Source: Linnemannia elongata
Lineage: Eukaryota > Mortierellomycota > Mortierellomycetes > Mortierellales > Mortierellaceae
Assembly: GCA_036320915.1 (NCBI GenBank)
Contig: JAXBDG010000009.1
Span: 2,604,001 to 2,668,000 of the forward strand
DNA: 64,000 nt
Reading direction: 5' to 3'
Shown here: one piece after another, positions 1 to 11,818 of the stretch
Position numbering within the stretch: position 1 is the stretch's first letter
Layout: each line of letters begins with the position of its first letter
Made by a program: the position numbers and the translations under genes
The notes under the pieces: model-generated
Told to the model about the DNA's origin: nothing
Seen by the model: only the letters and a program-made list of their open reading frames with translations
Databases searched by the model: none

Positions 1-929
1 ATTGGAACACCCCTGTCATATCCAGGCTGATGCATATGTATGCCTTTTGTTGGGGTATAGTGGTAGAAAAAGGGAATAAACGAAGGAAAGAAATTTAGAC
101 ACGGAGTTAGCGCGGTGAGAATGGATGTTCCGGAGTTTTTTTTTTTTTTTTTTTTTCATCTCTCATACTAAGATTTTATGTTTCTTCTAGACGAACCAAC
201 AATCCAACGGAAAAACCAAACTGCAGCATGTATAGCTTTTGTGAATGAACGAACCAGAGAGAAGAACAGGACCATGACCGCGTAGGGCTCGACACCACTG
301 GAGGGCTCGCCCATGATCCCATCGCGTACGCTCTGACCGTTGATCGACTTTGTTGCCAATAAGAATAGCACACCGAGAACAGGGGCCGTAGCAATGTCGA
401 GGGTGATGTCATAAGGAAAAGTTTTCTTCCTTTTCGGCGAGCCGCCTTCCAAATTACCAGTTGTGTTGTTGTTGGTGTTGTTGTTGGTAGTGGTGTCATT
501 GTTTAGGGAATTGGTAATGGTTGTGTTGGCGATGGTTGGAGTCTTGGCAGGCAAGGAGTCGTCCATGTTGTCTTGCTCACTTTTAAATTGCGAGTTCGAA
601 GAGGTTGGGCCAAGTTGAGGGTTGACACCTTCCGGAATCGCATCAGTACTAACGGCCATACTGTTACTGAGGCCATCACCCTTGTATTGTAGCCGAATCT
701 GATTGGTCTCAGATGGAGTTGGTGGCGTCTCTTGAACTGATCGATCGGCAACACCATCGCCATCAGTATCAAGATCAGGTGTGGATGTAACGGCTTCAGT
801 CGCATTCTTGTAGACGGGGATAGGGAGGGGGATGCGAATGGGGCGGATAACAATGGCAATGACAACTAAGAAGGTGATCACAGAGAGCCAGCTGTGGGCA
901 GTGAGACTGGTCTCATTCGGAGGGTCCAT
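1..929 (-). CDS. ArsB/NhaD-like anion permease, 5' part (partial gene)
   Basis: The ATG at 929 opens a 225-codon first exon ending at 255. A GTTCGT donor at 254 and a TAG acceptor at 46-44 define a 211-nt intron, and coding resumes in phase at 43 and runs off the window edge. The joined reading gives FFSL followed by AYICISLDMTG. With the preceding DITLDIATAPVLGVLFLLAT segment, this matches the start of the ion-transporter (ArsB/citrate-transporter superfamily) domain as I know it from fungal proteins. A first membrane segment (SWLSVITFLVVIAIVI) is followed by about 120 residues of Thr/Asn-rich linker, then two membrane segments. Substrate cannot be told; arsenite, citrate or another anion are possible. 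An in-frame TTG far upstream was not taken as the start because the region before 929 is T/C-rich leader on this strand. It is divergent from the transcription factor at 2111. Confidence 0.6.
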
Positions 930-2110
930 GGGGTGTACGAGGATCCAACAAGTGAGTGTAGAGGAAGGGACAAGGAAGCTGTGTAGAGCGAGAGGGAGCA
1001 GGAGAGAAGTAATTGAATGATAATGTAGAAATGAAGCAGGAAGGAAAGAAGGGGGGGGGGGGGAGTGGGGTATAGAAATGCGGGGATAGATTATCAATAG
1101 TCGAAGTGTAAGGAAAGAGAGAGGAGACAGAAAGGAAAGAAAGGAACTAACAAACCGAACCCAAAGCAAGATCGCTATTTATTATGAACGGAGGTGGTGT
1201 CGTAAACGTGCATTCGCGCCAAGGGAAACTTGTGACCTTATTTATTCAACTGTCCAGTTGTCCAAGTGGACAAAAAAGAAAGGTTAGCAACCAAGGACGA
1301 GTGAATCGAGAATGACGCATAAGAGCGATTGTGTTCCTTCCTTTCATATACATACGTGAATGGCGGCCTGGCTGGCACCTAGCGAGTAATTGGGGACTTG
1401 AAAACAAAAAACAAAAACAAAAAAATAAGAAGCGTTCAATGGAGAGTGAGAATGGAAAAGCAGTGATGGCAAACCTGTATAAGACCAATGAAGCGGTACA
1501 AGTGGACTTGTTTATCAAGCAAATTTGGACAAGATAGCTGTTTGATTCCTGTTTTGAAAGAGGAAGAGGAGCAGACAAAGCGACAAAGCTCATTCAAAGT
1601 CCAGTGCTAACAACAAAAAGAGACAACAAGGGTCATATTCTTTTAAGAAGAGAGTTTCTTCTTCTTGCTTGTTATTAATCAGCTCCTCGTTCTTCGCTCA
1701 ATCGACCACTCCTCTTCCTCGCTTCTCCTCACCTCAACAGCCCCTTCTTGCACCACCCTTTTTCCCCTACTAGTTTCTAGTTTTCAGTACTAGTTTCTAC
1801 CCATCGTCCCTTTACTCCTCTTTACTCTCCCTTTGCATCAAATATACAGCACTCCTAAAACCCTACTCCCCCTTCCTCCCACTTTCTTCTATCCTACCCG
1901 CCTACCTTCCTTCCACCCCTCCTCGAGTTCATCCTGATCTCAATTAACCGAACCCTCGCTTCGAACTCGCATCTCCTCTCTTCTCTTGTCGTCTCTCCTC
2001 TTCTCTTCACTTCTCTCTCTTTCTCTCTCTTGTTCATTCCTTCCCTCGCAATCAATTCACTTTCAACAACTCAAATCATCAAACACCCAATCAAATTCAA
2101 ACATCACACA
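930..2110. promoter_or_regulatory. Divergent intergenic region between permease and Zn2Cys6 factor
   Basis: No credible coding region is visible. The segment holds a G13 run at 1051-1063 (C-run on the permease sense strand), purine-rich sequence on the permease side and a long T/C-rich leader on the transcription-factor side (about 1660-2100), as is usual upstream of genes throughout this window. Two adjacent dyad-symmetric sequences lie at 1247-1273. Confidence 0.5.
1247..1273. promoter_or_regulatory. Paired dyad-symmetric sequence upstream of permease
   Basis: CAACTG-TC-CAGTTG (1247-1260) is immediately followed, sharing three bases, by TTGTCCA-AG-TGGACAA (1258-1273). Both are perfect inverted repeats with a two-base spacer, about 320 bp upstream of the permease ATG. 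Such symmetry is compatible with binding by dimeric regulators; no known site is recognised. Confidence 0.3.
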
Positions 2111-5100
2111 ATGCACTCCACCTCTTCTTCGACCCTCACTTGCTCGCACTTAACAGAGCCACCCCCATCTGAACAATTCAGACAACAGCAGCAGCAACTT
2201 TCGTCTGGCAGCCATTTATCGCATATCCCGGTGGATCATTCCTTCCGCCCTGAGCAGGGTAGTGGCGGTCCAGACTATGGCCATTACAAGCAGCACCAAC
2301 ACCCATCGCAACAGCAGCAGCAGCAACAGTATCAAGAGCACCAAGAACAGCGACATTACCAGCAACCACTGCAACCGCAACAGCAGCAACAGCAGCAGCA
2401 GACGAGATCGTACCACCAAGAGCAGCAACAACAGCCTCAACAACACCAACAGCAGAATCAAAATCATGGACAAAAGATGTATAATAGATCCATGATCGCC
2501 GATTCGCATAACCAGGTATCGTCCTCCTCTTCCTCTGCGCACAAATCGAACCATAGAGCACCACAAAGCGACTCTCTTACTCAAGAAGGAGGTCCCTCTC
2601 GATCCCACCGCAGAGGTCCATCCACCTCGTTAGAGCTCAACAACCATTCTGTCCGCTTCGACCCCAGCAGGAAATACACCACCGAAGCAACAGCTTCTCT
2701 TTCTTCTTTGTCCTCCTCTCCAGCGGCCAACGGCTCTTCGTCTCCAGCATCCGAGCAAGGAAAGAGCCTCGCTCGACCTAATATCCATGGACGGAATTCA
2801 CCTCTACCATGCATAGCCTGCTCCATGTCGAGAACGCCCTGCGATGGCGGGTCCCCCTGCCGTACTTGCCAATTGAACCGAGCACGATGTCACTACGAAG
2901 GTGATAGCACCAACAACATGCGTTATCATGACAGCAACGGCAATGCCTCTCCATCAGGTCACCAACAGCAACAGCAACAGCAGCCATACTTCAATCACCA
3001 TCATCATCTTAACCACCAGCAGCAACAGGGACAGGACAAGGGACGATATGCTGCTGATGATCGTCAGAGGTCCCACTCAGGCTCACACAGCTCTCGCTCT
3101 CCCTCTGGATCCGATTCTGGCTCCGCATCGGGTTCAGGTACAGGATCGTCATCGTCGTCGAATGAGGGCAGCAACAGGAACAACAGCCAAGAACGATCAT
3201 CACCGTCATCCTTCCACGGTCCTACTCAGCATGCAAGGGTGACTCCACCACAGACCTCTGACTACGCAACGGTGATCTCAATTCCGCCCTTCCAGAAAGA
3301 ACAAAAACAGAAACAAGAACAGGATTATCCACGCCAGAACAACAAAGTGACCTTGCCCTCGATATCGTCGCTGTCGATGGGTTCGTCCATCACACCCTTG
3401 ACATCTGCCTCCTCCCTCCTGCCAAAAATGCCCTCCTCCTCTTTCTCTTCGTCCTCCTTGGCAAACTCAAATTCACGATCCCTGTCCTCGTCCTCGTCCA
3501 CACCAGCGGCTTCTTCTCTTTCTTCCTCCTCTTCGTCCAGGCCAACAACAACAACAACAACAATGCTCACTGACCGCGGTAATGACGACGCGCATCGCTT
3601 TGTCTGTCCTCGTTTTTGCCTTTGCTTTATTTTTTGTTGCGTCTGCTGTACTATGAGGGGAATACATTTTGATTGGGCAGTGGCGGCCATACCGGTTTGC
3701 GGTTTCCTCAAACCGGATTTTCAGCCCTTTACCTTCTCGCCTTTTGCTTTTCTCGTCTGCTTTACGCTTCTTCCCCTTCTTCCTTCTTCATCCTCTTCTA
3801 ACATCTTCTTCTTCTCCACCCTTTCCCTTGCCTTTCTGTCGTATTACCTCCCCTTATGCCTGCCTCTTGAAATCACATGAAAAACTCGTTTATAGAGCTC
3901 GACGGCTTATCCTCCTCAAAACCAAGACCAGTTCGACCCATCCTCCCGGCCCAGAGCCTCTCTGCACCTCGCCTGTTGCAGCCGACTTCTTTCGATCATT
4001 TTTCCAGCAAGCGTCATAACCTCGCGAAAAAACACGACACTACTCCACATCACCTACAGCAGCAGCCACCGCTCTCGCTGGCGCAGAATCAACAGCAGCA
4101 GCAGAGGAGTTCCCAGACGCCAGGCGATGTTTTATACTCGCTGTCGACCGCCAGCATCCGCGCACGCAAAAATGCTTTGGAGATGGAGAACATCCAACGT
4201 GCAAATCAACTTTATGAGGAATATATTGCCAAGATCAAGGCTGTCAGTGAATCTATCCCACCAGCACCAACAACAACAGGCGGAACCATTCCAATATATC
4301 AAGACGATCCCATGAATTCACACAGGATGGACATTGACCCGACCGATTTTGCCTCAAACACTGGATCCTACAACCCTTATCCCAACAAGCCCGCACGACT
4401 AAGTCCACTGGGAGAGAAGGACTTTGGACCCATTGAAGGTCTTGAGAGGATGTTGCGATCAGGAATGCTCCACAACTTAGTCCAGCAGTACTTCACGCTT
4501 ATCCACCCTCAGTTCATGATCCTCCACAAGAACCAGTTTCTTTTCCGGTTCTGGGCAGAGTATGGGCCCTTCCCTGAGGCGTACGAAATCCACAATCAGT
4601 TCATTGAGAAGCCATGTTCAGGGAATTGCGCGGCCGAAGGTGACGTGGTGGTTCATAAAGCTAGCTGTAGCGCTGTCGCTGCTCCTGCTGCTGTGACTGA
4701 GCCGTCTTCGTCGAGTCAAGCACCAGTGAAATCTAGTTATAGGAACAGCCCACTCTTGCTACTGTCGATGATGGCCTTGGTCTCTCGACACCTCAACGAC
4801 CGGTCGCCCATGAAAAGTACCATAGAGGAGAAGCATCGACGCGTCCAGAAGAGTTTGTCCCTGTACAGTCACGATCAAAAGGTGATCGAACACCGGTGCC
4901 AGGAAAAGCTTCAGGAGGGGAAGCTGCAGGAGCTCATGGAGACGGACGAGCATGGACATCGAGACTTGGATGGCGAGAACTTCCGGGATCGGGGAGAGCA
5001 GTACTTCTATTGGGCGACCGAGCTGTTGAAGTTTGAGTATGAAGAACCATCGCTGACGGTGATCCAGTCATTGCTGTTGCTACGAGAGTATGCCGTCATG

Positions 5101-6457
5101 GCTGGGAGTCACACCCAGGCGTACATGTATGGCGGCACTGCGATTACGATGGCCTTGGTTCTTGGATGGGATCGTGCGCATCTGAGACAGAACGCGCGCA
5201 ATGGAGCTTATGGACAGTCGGGAAGTCAGGAGTTTGCACAGGGGTCGGAGGAGGAGAAGGCAGAGCAGGAGAAGCAGCGGGAGAACAAGGCCAAGGATGA
5301 GGAGCAGAGGCTCTGTTGGTGGCAGTGCTTTATTGTCGATCGCTGGATGTCTGCCGCCTACAACCGCCCCGTCGTAAGTTCTCTTTCTCATTCTTGTTTG
5401 TTCATTCAGAATGGAGGCTTGTGAGAACGATGCTAAAAACAAGATTTAACCTGCCACCCAACCGATATATTAATAGAATATCCCGGTGCATGTGTTCGAC
5501 AAAACTCATCTGGGTCCGGCCCCCAAGATCATCTCGATTTCAAGACCAGGAGACGACTCAAATACTCCATCAACAACAGGAAAGATGGACCTGGAGATGC
5601 TCCCTATGGGTTTAGGAGTGTCCTCACCCCGGGCTATAGGTCTACCTCCTGCTCAGTACCGAGCCAAACTGTTCTTCGACCAGCAATGTCGACAGGCCCT
5701 AATTTTGGACGACATCTTGGCGTTCCTGTCTACTTGGTCAGAAGAGTTGTTTGTCAATCCTGCCGAGTTTGATAAGCTTTCAGGCGCTCTGGATGAGTGG
5801 CACCAGGACCTGGCGGATTGGCAGACTTTCCCGCTTTCAGGGATCGTTGCTCCACCCAAATCGTCGAGCAGCAGACCTTCCACCCAGAAGTTTGCTACCG
5901 CCATTCCTGTCACGACTCTCTCTAATGATGGCAGTAGCAGAGACAACAAGCAATTTCAGCAGGAAAGACGAGATATCGTTCAATCAACTCTACTCGGAAT
6001 CACATTCCACACAATCAGGATCCTTCTCTACCGCCCATTCCTCCGGACAAACCTCCGCCATCCACCCTGTATCCCTTCCCGCGCCAGTCTCGCATGCGCC
6101 CAATCCGCCAATGCGATGACTTCCCTTGCGGAGTCGCTTATCAACTTGACGGACGCGACTGTTCAACCTTGCCTTCTTATGCGCCACCAATTCTCACTGG
6201 TCACTGCCGCGGGTATCCAGTTGATGAATGCTTCTCTGGAGGATGAGCCGCGGCTGTCGACGCCGGCCAAGATCAATTTGTTGAAGACCATCCGTATCCT
6301 GAGGGATGCTGATCGGTCGACCTTTGGGCCTCCTCCTCAAGTTGGTGTAGGGGCTAATGGTGTCCGGGATGGGTTCCATCAAGTGCTGAGAGAGCTTTTC
6401 CCTGGACAGATGAAGCATATGCCGGACCTTCTTGGTCCTTCAACTTCTTCAACATAG
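2111..6457 (+). CDS. Zn2Cys6 binuclear-cluster transcription factor
   Basis: Exons 2111-3578, 3896-5373 and 5477-6457 join in frame to 1,308 residues. The binuclear cluster is C234-X2-C237-X6-C244-X5-C250-X2-C253-X6-C260, a textbook Gal4-type DNA-binding domain. It sits unusually deep in the protein behind about 230 residues of Gln/His/Ser-rich sequence. From about residue 660 the segment beginning DFGPIEGLERMLRSG shows the fungal-specific transcription-factor (middle homology) region, including the WWQCFIVDRWMSAAYNRPV stretch that the second intron interrupts. It should act in the nucleus as a sequence-specific regulator; the target pathway cannot be read from sequence. The first intron (317 nt, GTAATG donor, TAG acceptor) is the least certain junction. 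An upstream in-frame ATG at 2030 would add 27 residues; 2111 was preferred because it follows the pyrimidine leader in an ACACA context. Confidence 0.85.
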
Positions 6458-9400
6458 CCCTCATCGGAGTGGCAAGTTGTTTGTCGTATATAACCACAAG
6501 TAATCATGCCATGTATCAATGTAATGCATCATCTCATAAACACCGCTTGCTTTCGATCTCATTCCAACCAACGAAAATAATCAATTGCATTTTTACCCTC
6601 GCATATTAAAGTTTTGTATTGGTGTGCCCATGGTCTATTTCTATCCCCATCCTCCATCTCAAACAATGCTAGTGGCGTTTATGTTTTGAAAGAAGTAGAT
6701 GGACGATTAGAGGTAGAGCGGGAAGAAAAAAAAGAGGGGAGGGTTTGAGGACGCAATTATGGCGTGCAGTGCATACCATGCCATAGGCTGCACTCCCATC
6801 CAAGGTGCCATACACACCGACGGGAGAAAAGGAGAACGATGGGAGAGATGCATCCCAAAAACGACAACATGTGATGTGTGCGACAACGTGGTCTGGGGTC
6901 GAAGTTATACCATTACACAAACAAGAAACGGGACCCTCGAAACTTTTTATGCGTTCTGTTGGTATCCCTGTCCTGACCTGCCCTAGTCATGCCGGCGTCT
7001 GCGCAACCCCAGTAGCCTCATACATATTTCAGGGACATGGGGGACAATCTGCCTTGTCTTGCAGTGGTTTTGCATTATGTGCATCTGCATTAGTATGTTG
7101 CTTGTTGCATGTCAATAGGTGTAAGCACAGATCCGTTATGTGGAACGTAGAAGAAAGCGACGGTTTTTTATTTGCCGCCGAGGATGATATACTTGTTGAA
7201 TAGAGCGGTCTGGACAGCGGTTTTTAACCCTGAGTGGGTTAATTGGGTTCAGGGGTGAAGAGACTCAGGTACCGGGCCAGTGCTTAAGCTGATTGATGAG
7301 CTTCTGCTCTTACAGCCGAGTCCGCTCGGTTCCTTGTCAAATGGATCATTGTGAGCGGACGAGAAGAAGGAAGCAGTAAGAGGGAGAGCGAGCCAGGACA
7401 GGGTACCCACGCAGGACACAGTTGATCAGTCAGAGGCAGTTCAGTCTCAGCCGTGAATGCTCTTTTTTTTACGCTCTTCTTCGCTTCTTTTCTTCTCTTC
7501 TTTCCTTTCACCCTTCTTCCTTATCCTTTCGACAACTATCCCCTCATCATAACCATTCACCATTCAACCCTTTTCTTTCTTCGACACTCATTCCTTTCCT
7601 CTTCTTCAGCTCATCAACGATCACACCACACCTTGACCTTGTTTTCGGTGACACAATAAACTCCACTGCAGTATACCTGGCTACTCGTTTTTTTACCCTT
7701 CCAAGGTACACACCATCATCAGCTTCTACTTTGTATCCCATCGCGCGCAAAAAAAAAAAGTAGTGTCCAACCTCAAACACGGAAAAAAGAGATAGAAATG
7801 GTCCCCCTTCCCGCTCCTCCTCCTCCTCCTCCCCGTCGTCGTCCACCATCTCCCATGGACTCATGCTCCGTATACACACCATACACCATCCACTCCTTGA
7901 TTTTGCTTGGATCCAATTCCCCTTCCTCCCTTCCTCCTTTCTCCCCTTCAACATTCTCCTCTTTCCCCCTGTCCCAACCACCCCACTGACATCAACAAAC
8001 AAACATACCAAACCTCCCTGACCTTGTCCCTGCCCACTGTTCTTTTTTGTGTTTTGACTGTATTTCCAATTGATCCCCTCCTCCTCCTGCCCCTTCATAC
8101 TCAGCAACAAAAACGAATTGACTGCTACACCGAACCGTCAAACAACCCTATCTTTTCTTCCTGTCTAAATTTGCCCCTGTTTGATAATCGACCTTTTGTG
8201 CAAGGGTTGGTGGTGTTGAGCTTAGCCTAAGAGGTGAATAGGGCATCTAGGTCGTCTCTTAAGAGGAATTGCTTCCCCCCTGGTGTAATATGTGATCAAA
8301 GGTGATTGATCAATAATGAACGGTGGTGTCTTGGGTAAAGATGGCATTGATTCGGTGCTGATGTGGTGGCAAAAAAAAAATCGCCCACAGGTAACAGATA
8401 TGAAGAAAGGATATGACGGAGAAGAAGAAGAGGAGGAGGAGAGATGAAGAAGGAAGGAGGAAGGGTAAAGAGGAAGACAGAGGAGGAGGAGAATGGGTAA
8501 TTGAGAGAAAATGAGAAGAAGGGGACAAGAAAGTGAGAAAGGGTAGGCTCATCCCACGCTCTCTCCTTGACTCTATCTCTTTATTTTCTTCTTCACCGTG
8601 ATCATTTGAAAACCACCTTTTTGTCAATGTGCAACATCCCATTGATGCCCAACCATGGGTTGCCACTTGGTCTCCTCTCCCCTGTTTGATAAAAATCAAA
8701 CAATTGCTCACAACAACAACAAAAAAAAAAGAAAAAAAGATGCACTAAACACAAAAAGGACGAGAGAAAACATTAGAATAGAGTTATTGTTGTTGTCCAT
8801 TCTCTTCCTTTTCATGGTTCTTTTCACTTCCTCTTCATGGGTATATCTCGACTCTTAGTCTTACCTTGAGATGAGGATACAACCTCTCAAAAAAAAGGGA
8901 GGTTTGTTGTTTGCTTGGTTGTCAATCGGATAACTGCAAACCCAATTGGAGAACGACAGCCACTTTCATTCCAAACACAAAAATGCCATAGTGTGCGGAT
9001 ATGTCAGCACACCGCATGCGATGCGGGATAAGGGGCTAGTAAGAGGAAAGAGAGAGAAGGGGGACCTGTCTGGAGTTGAATGAATGTGTAGAGAGGGTGT
9101 GCGTAGCCAATGTAAAAAGAAAAGGTTGGCAGACGAGGAGAAGCAAACTCGAGGAGGAGGAAGACAAGGCAAAGTAAAAAGCAAGGGAAATTGCAGTAAC
9201 GACAAGGGAATGAACAAGGGACGGTATACCGATGGGCGTTTCTTTTTCCTTCTTTTTTGTTTATGTTGTTTATGTTGCTGATGCTGATGTGTGTGTGCTT
9301 TGTGTGCTTTAAATTTGTTGAGGCAATGGTGGAAGTGGATGTATGCAGTATGTATGCATGCATTTGCTACTACCTTTGCACATATACTGTTTGCACTTTT

Positions 9401-9937
9401 TTTTTTTTTTTTTTTTTTTTGTGGTTATTTCATACCGCCCTTTTTTTTCTTTTCATCTTTCTTTTCTTTCTTCTCTTAACTTTTTTTCTCCTTTCAACTA
9501 TCCTACGTTACCACCACACCACATACACCAACAATCCAATAATCCATCACCCACTGTCCCACTATTCCTGCACCGTCTGCCACCTTCCACCTGCCTGCAA
9601 CCACTTAACCTCCCCCCCTTCTATTCCCCTCTTCGCCCTAGCCGCCTGCTTTTATTCTTCTTACATCCTTCCCCCCCTGCTTTTCATCCCTATCAAGTTC
9701 ATTTTTTGTGTGCGCCTTTTGCCCAAAAGTCGATCTCTTTACTTGGTACTTTGCAACCCCCTAACTACCACCACCACTTTTTTTTTAATCTGCTCTTGAC
9801 AATAAGGTGTCACTGTTGAACAGCTACAGCTTTCAGGCGAACACACACAACCCCATACTCTGAACCTGAAAATTAACCTCCTACATAAACACACTTTCTT
9901 CTTTCCACACCTTTCTTCCTCCTTCGCTCCTCCTTTC

Positions 9938-10013
<76 letters not shown>

Positions 10014-10134
10014 TCTTGACAACAGTAGCACTCACTCCTTCCATACAACAGCTCTTTTAATACCCGCACCGGCTACTCCCAACACCAACAACCTACAAGA
10101 AACAGGACGTATCAATCTATATCTATCTACAAGA
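6458..10134. other. Gene-poor 3.7 kb intergenic stretch
   Basis: Only short open frames without recognisable domains are present, and most are translations of T/C-rich or A/G-rich sequence. The stretch includes the 3' flank of the transcription factor, a T24 run at 9397-9420 and the (CT)35 microsatellite just upstream of the next gene. No tRNA, rRNA or transposon signature was seen. Confidence 0.5.
9941..10010 (+). repeat. (CT)35 microsatellite in the leader of the 10135 gene
   Basis: Seventy uninterrupted bases of CT dinucleotide lie about 125 bp upstream of the ATG at 10135, in an otherwise T/C-rich leader. A pure purine/pyrimidine mirror tract of this length can form triplex DNA and is length-unstable. 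Confidence 0.9.
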
Positions 10135-11818
10135 ATGACGAGTGTTCAGAGCTCCACGACCCACAACTTTGTCCGGCCGACCCGTCCTTATGCAGCCTCA
10201 CCCGCGTCTGCAAGGAAAAACTCGATGAAGAGCATTGCTGCAACTCCTGTCCTCTCGTCCTTTGCTATCGATCTCATTGCCCAGGTACTTTTTCACATTC
10301 ATTTCATGGTTTTTTTAATATCTTTAGCGATTTTCTAAGACTATACATACCCTGCCTGGTGTATCCCATGATGACAGAGAGTATGAGAGCGACGAGAACA
10401 TGCGAATATAACAACAAGATGGGAAATAGATGTCTTCGTTCACTGGCAGTTTTTGGCAGATGAAAGACATAAGTCAGGCAGGGCTCTAAATAAGGGTTGA
10501 CATTGTCAATATATTGCAAACAAGATGAACTAACGGCCCAATTTCCGTCTTATTTGTCGGGGAACGGCCCTTTATGGCATATCATCTTCATCTAACTTTG
10601 CTAGTTTGACAATTACAGAGTCAACATGCGAGAGAGCCTCCAGCGTGAAGTCGAAGAAAACATCCACAAGGTGAGTTATAAACAGATCATTTTTTAGGGG
10701 TAGTTTTTGCTACTTGAAGTACTCGGAAGGGTGTGAAAAGAGACTTGTTTGTTTCTCTTTTGGTCAGGAGGCCGAATGGACTTTAACATGCGGGCCTCGT
10801 GTCCCAGGGAAAAAAGGGCCTGTGTGCCTGAATCCAAAGCATAATGCAAAGAACGAAGAGAAACAAACAAACAAACATAGGAATACTTACACAAGGATTC
10901 GCTTACTTACTTACTTACTTAATCATCCTCTCTCTTACCCCTGAATACTTGCAATAATGATGATAGGCCAAGGTCTTGAAAGAGGCGATGAAGGAATCGA
11001 GCGATATGGATGCCGAGATGATGATCTCCGAAGAGCAGGATGAATACAACCGATCCATCAACAAGGGTCGCTCCACACCTAACAACCGCAGCAACACCAG
11101 CCTCAACCGTCTACAGCAACAACAACAACAGCTTTCTCAACAACCACAACAACATCCATCACAACAACAGCTGCAACCATACCCATCTGGCAAGCAGAAC
11201 ACAAGTACAACAAGCGTCACTGGAGGCGAGAAGCGGTCAAGATTGGACAGGATCTTTGGTCGTCGAACCAGCATTATCAACAGCACAGGCACCAGTCTTC
11301 GCAACCACCAAGTCACACCCCATCCTCAGCCCTCCTCTCCATCTCAACAACCACAACAACTTGTACCTGGACAGAGCAATACCCTTGCTGCTCCTAAAAA
11401 CGGTCAGCACCCTACTTCCAACTCCAACTCTAGTGCCGTCGACTTGAACGACTATTCCTACTTGCAGGTCGAAGAGGGCGGAACTGATGATGAAGAGGAG
11501 GTGGTCTTGGACCGGTCAATGGGCGCAGGCGTCGGAACTACGACGAGCGGATCAGCACCAGTACCGGAGCCCGTCGGAACAGAGGTCAAGTTGCACCCGA
11601 CACGAGCCAAGACCTTTGCCCTCCCCAAGAGTTTGAGGAACTTAAAGCGCAGGATTGCGGCCTTGCGTGCCAAGGGTACCGACTTGGATGCTGAGAAGCG
11701 TGAGAAGGAGGAGCGTGAGCGTGCTGCTAATGGCGGTGTGGGCGCCCCTGAGGAGAAGAAGAAGTTCACCCTTATTCGGTTGTTGCCCTGGAAGTCCAAC
11801 AAGAAGCCCGCCGCCTAG
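10135..11818 (+). CDS. Unrecognised low-complexity protein
   Basis: Exons 10135-10284, 10605-10670 and 10967-11818 join in phase 0 at both junctions to 355 residues. I do not recognise the family. Exon 2 with the start of exon 3 forms a charged, probably helical segment (NYRVNMRESLQREVEENIHK continuing into AKVLKEAMKES). A Gln-rich stretch follows, then a basic patch around RSRLDRIFGRRTS. The C-terminal third has KSLRNLKRRIAALRAKG, EKREKEERERA and a lysine-rich tail ending KSNKKPAA. The acceptor at 10604 was chosen over TTACAG|AG at 10616 because only the former keeps phase 0 and adds FDNYRV. No signal peptide or membrane segment is visible. The phase-consistent splicing and conserved-looking helix make it a likely real gene, but function is unknown. 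Confidence 0.6.

Noticed and set aside
2178..2608. Antisense and alternative frames with Val/Ala or Leu runs
   Set aside because: They are shadows of the Gln-codon-rich first exon of the Zn2Cys6 factor.
9739..10069. Minus-strand frames rich in Arg-Glu dipeptides
   Set aside because: They are translations of the (CT)35 microsatellite.
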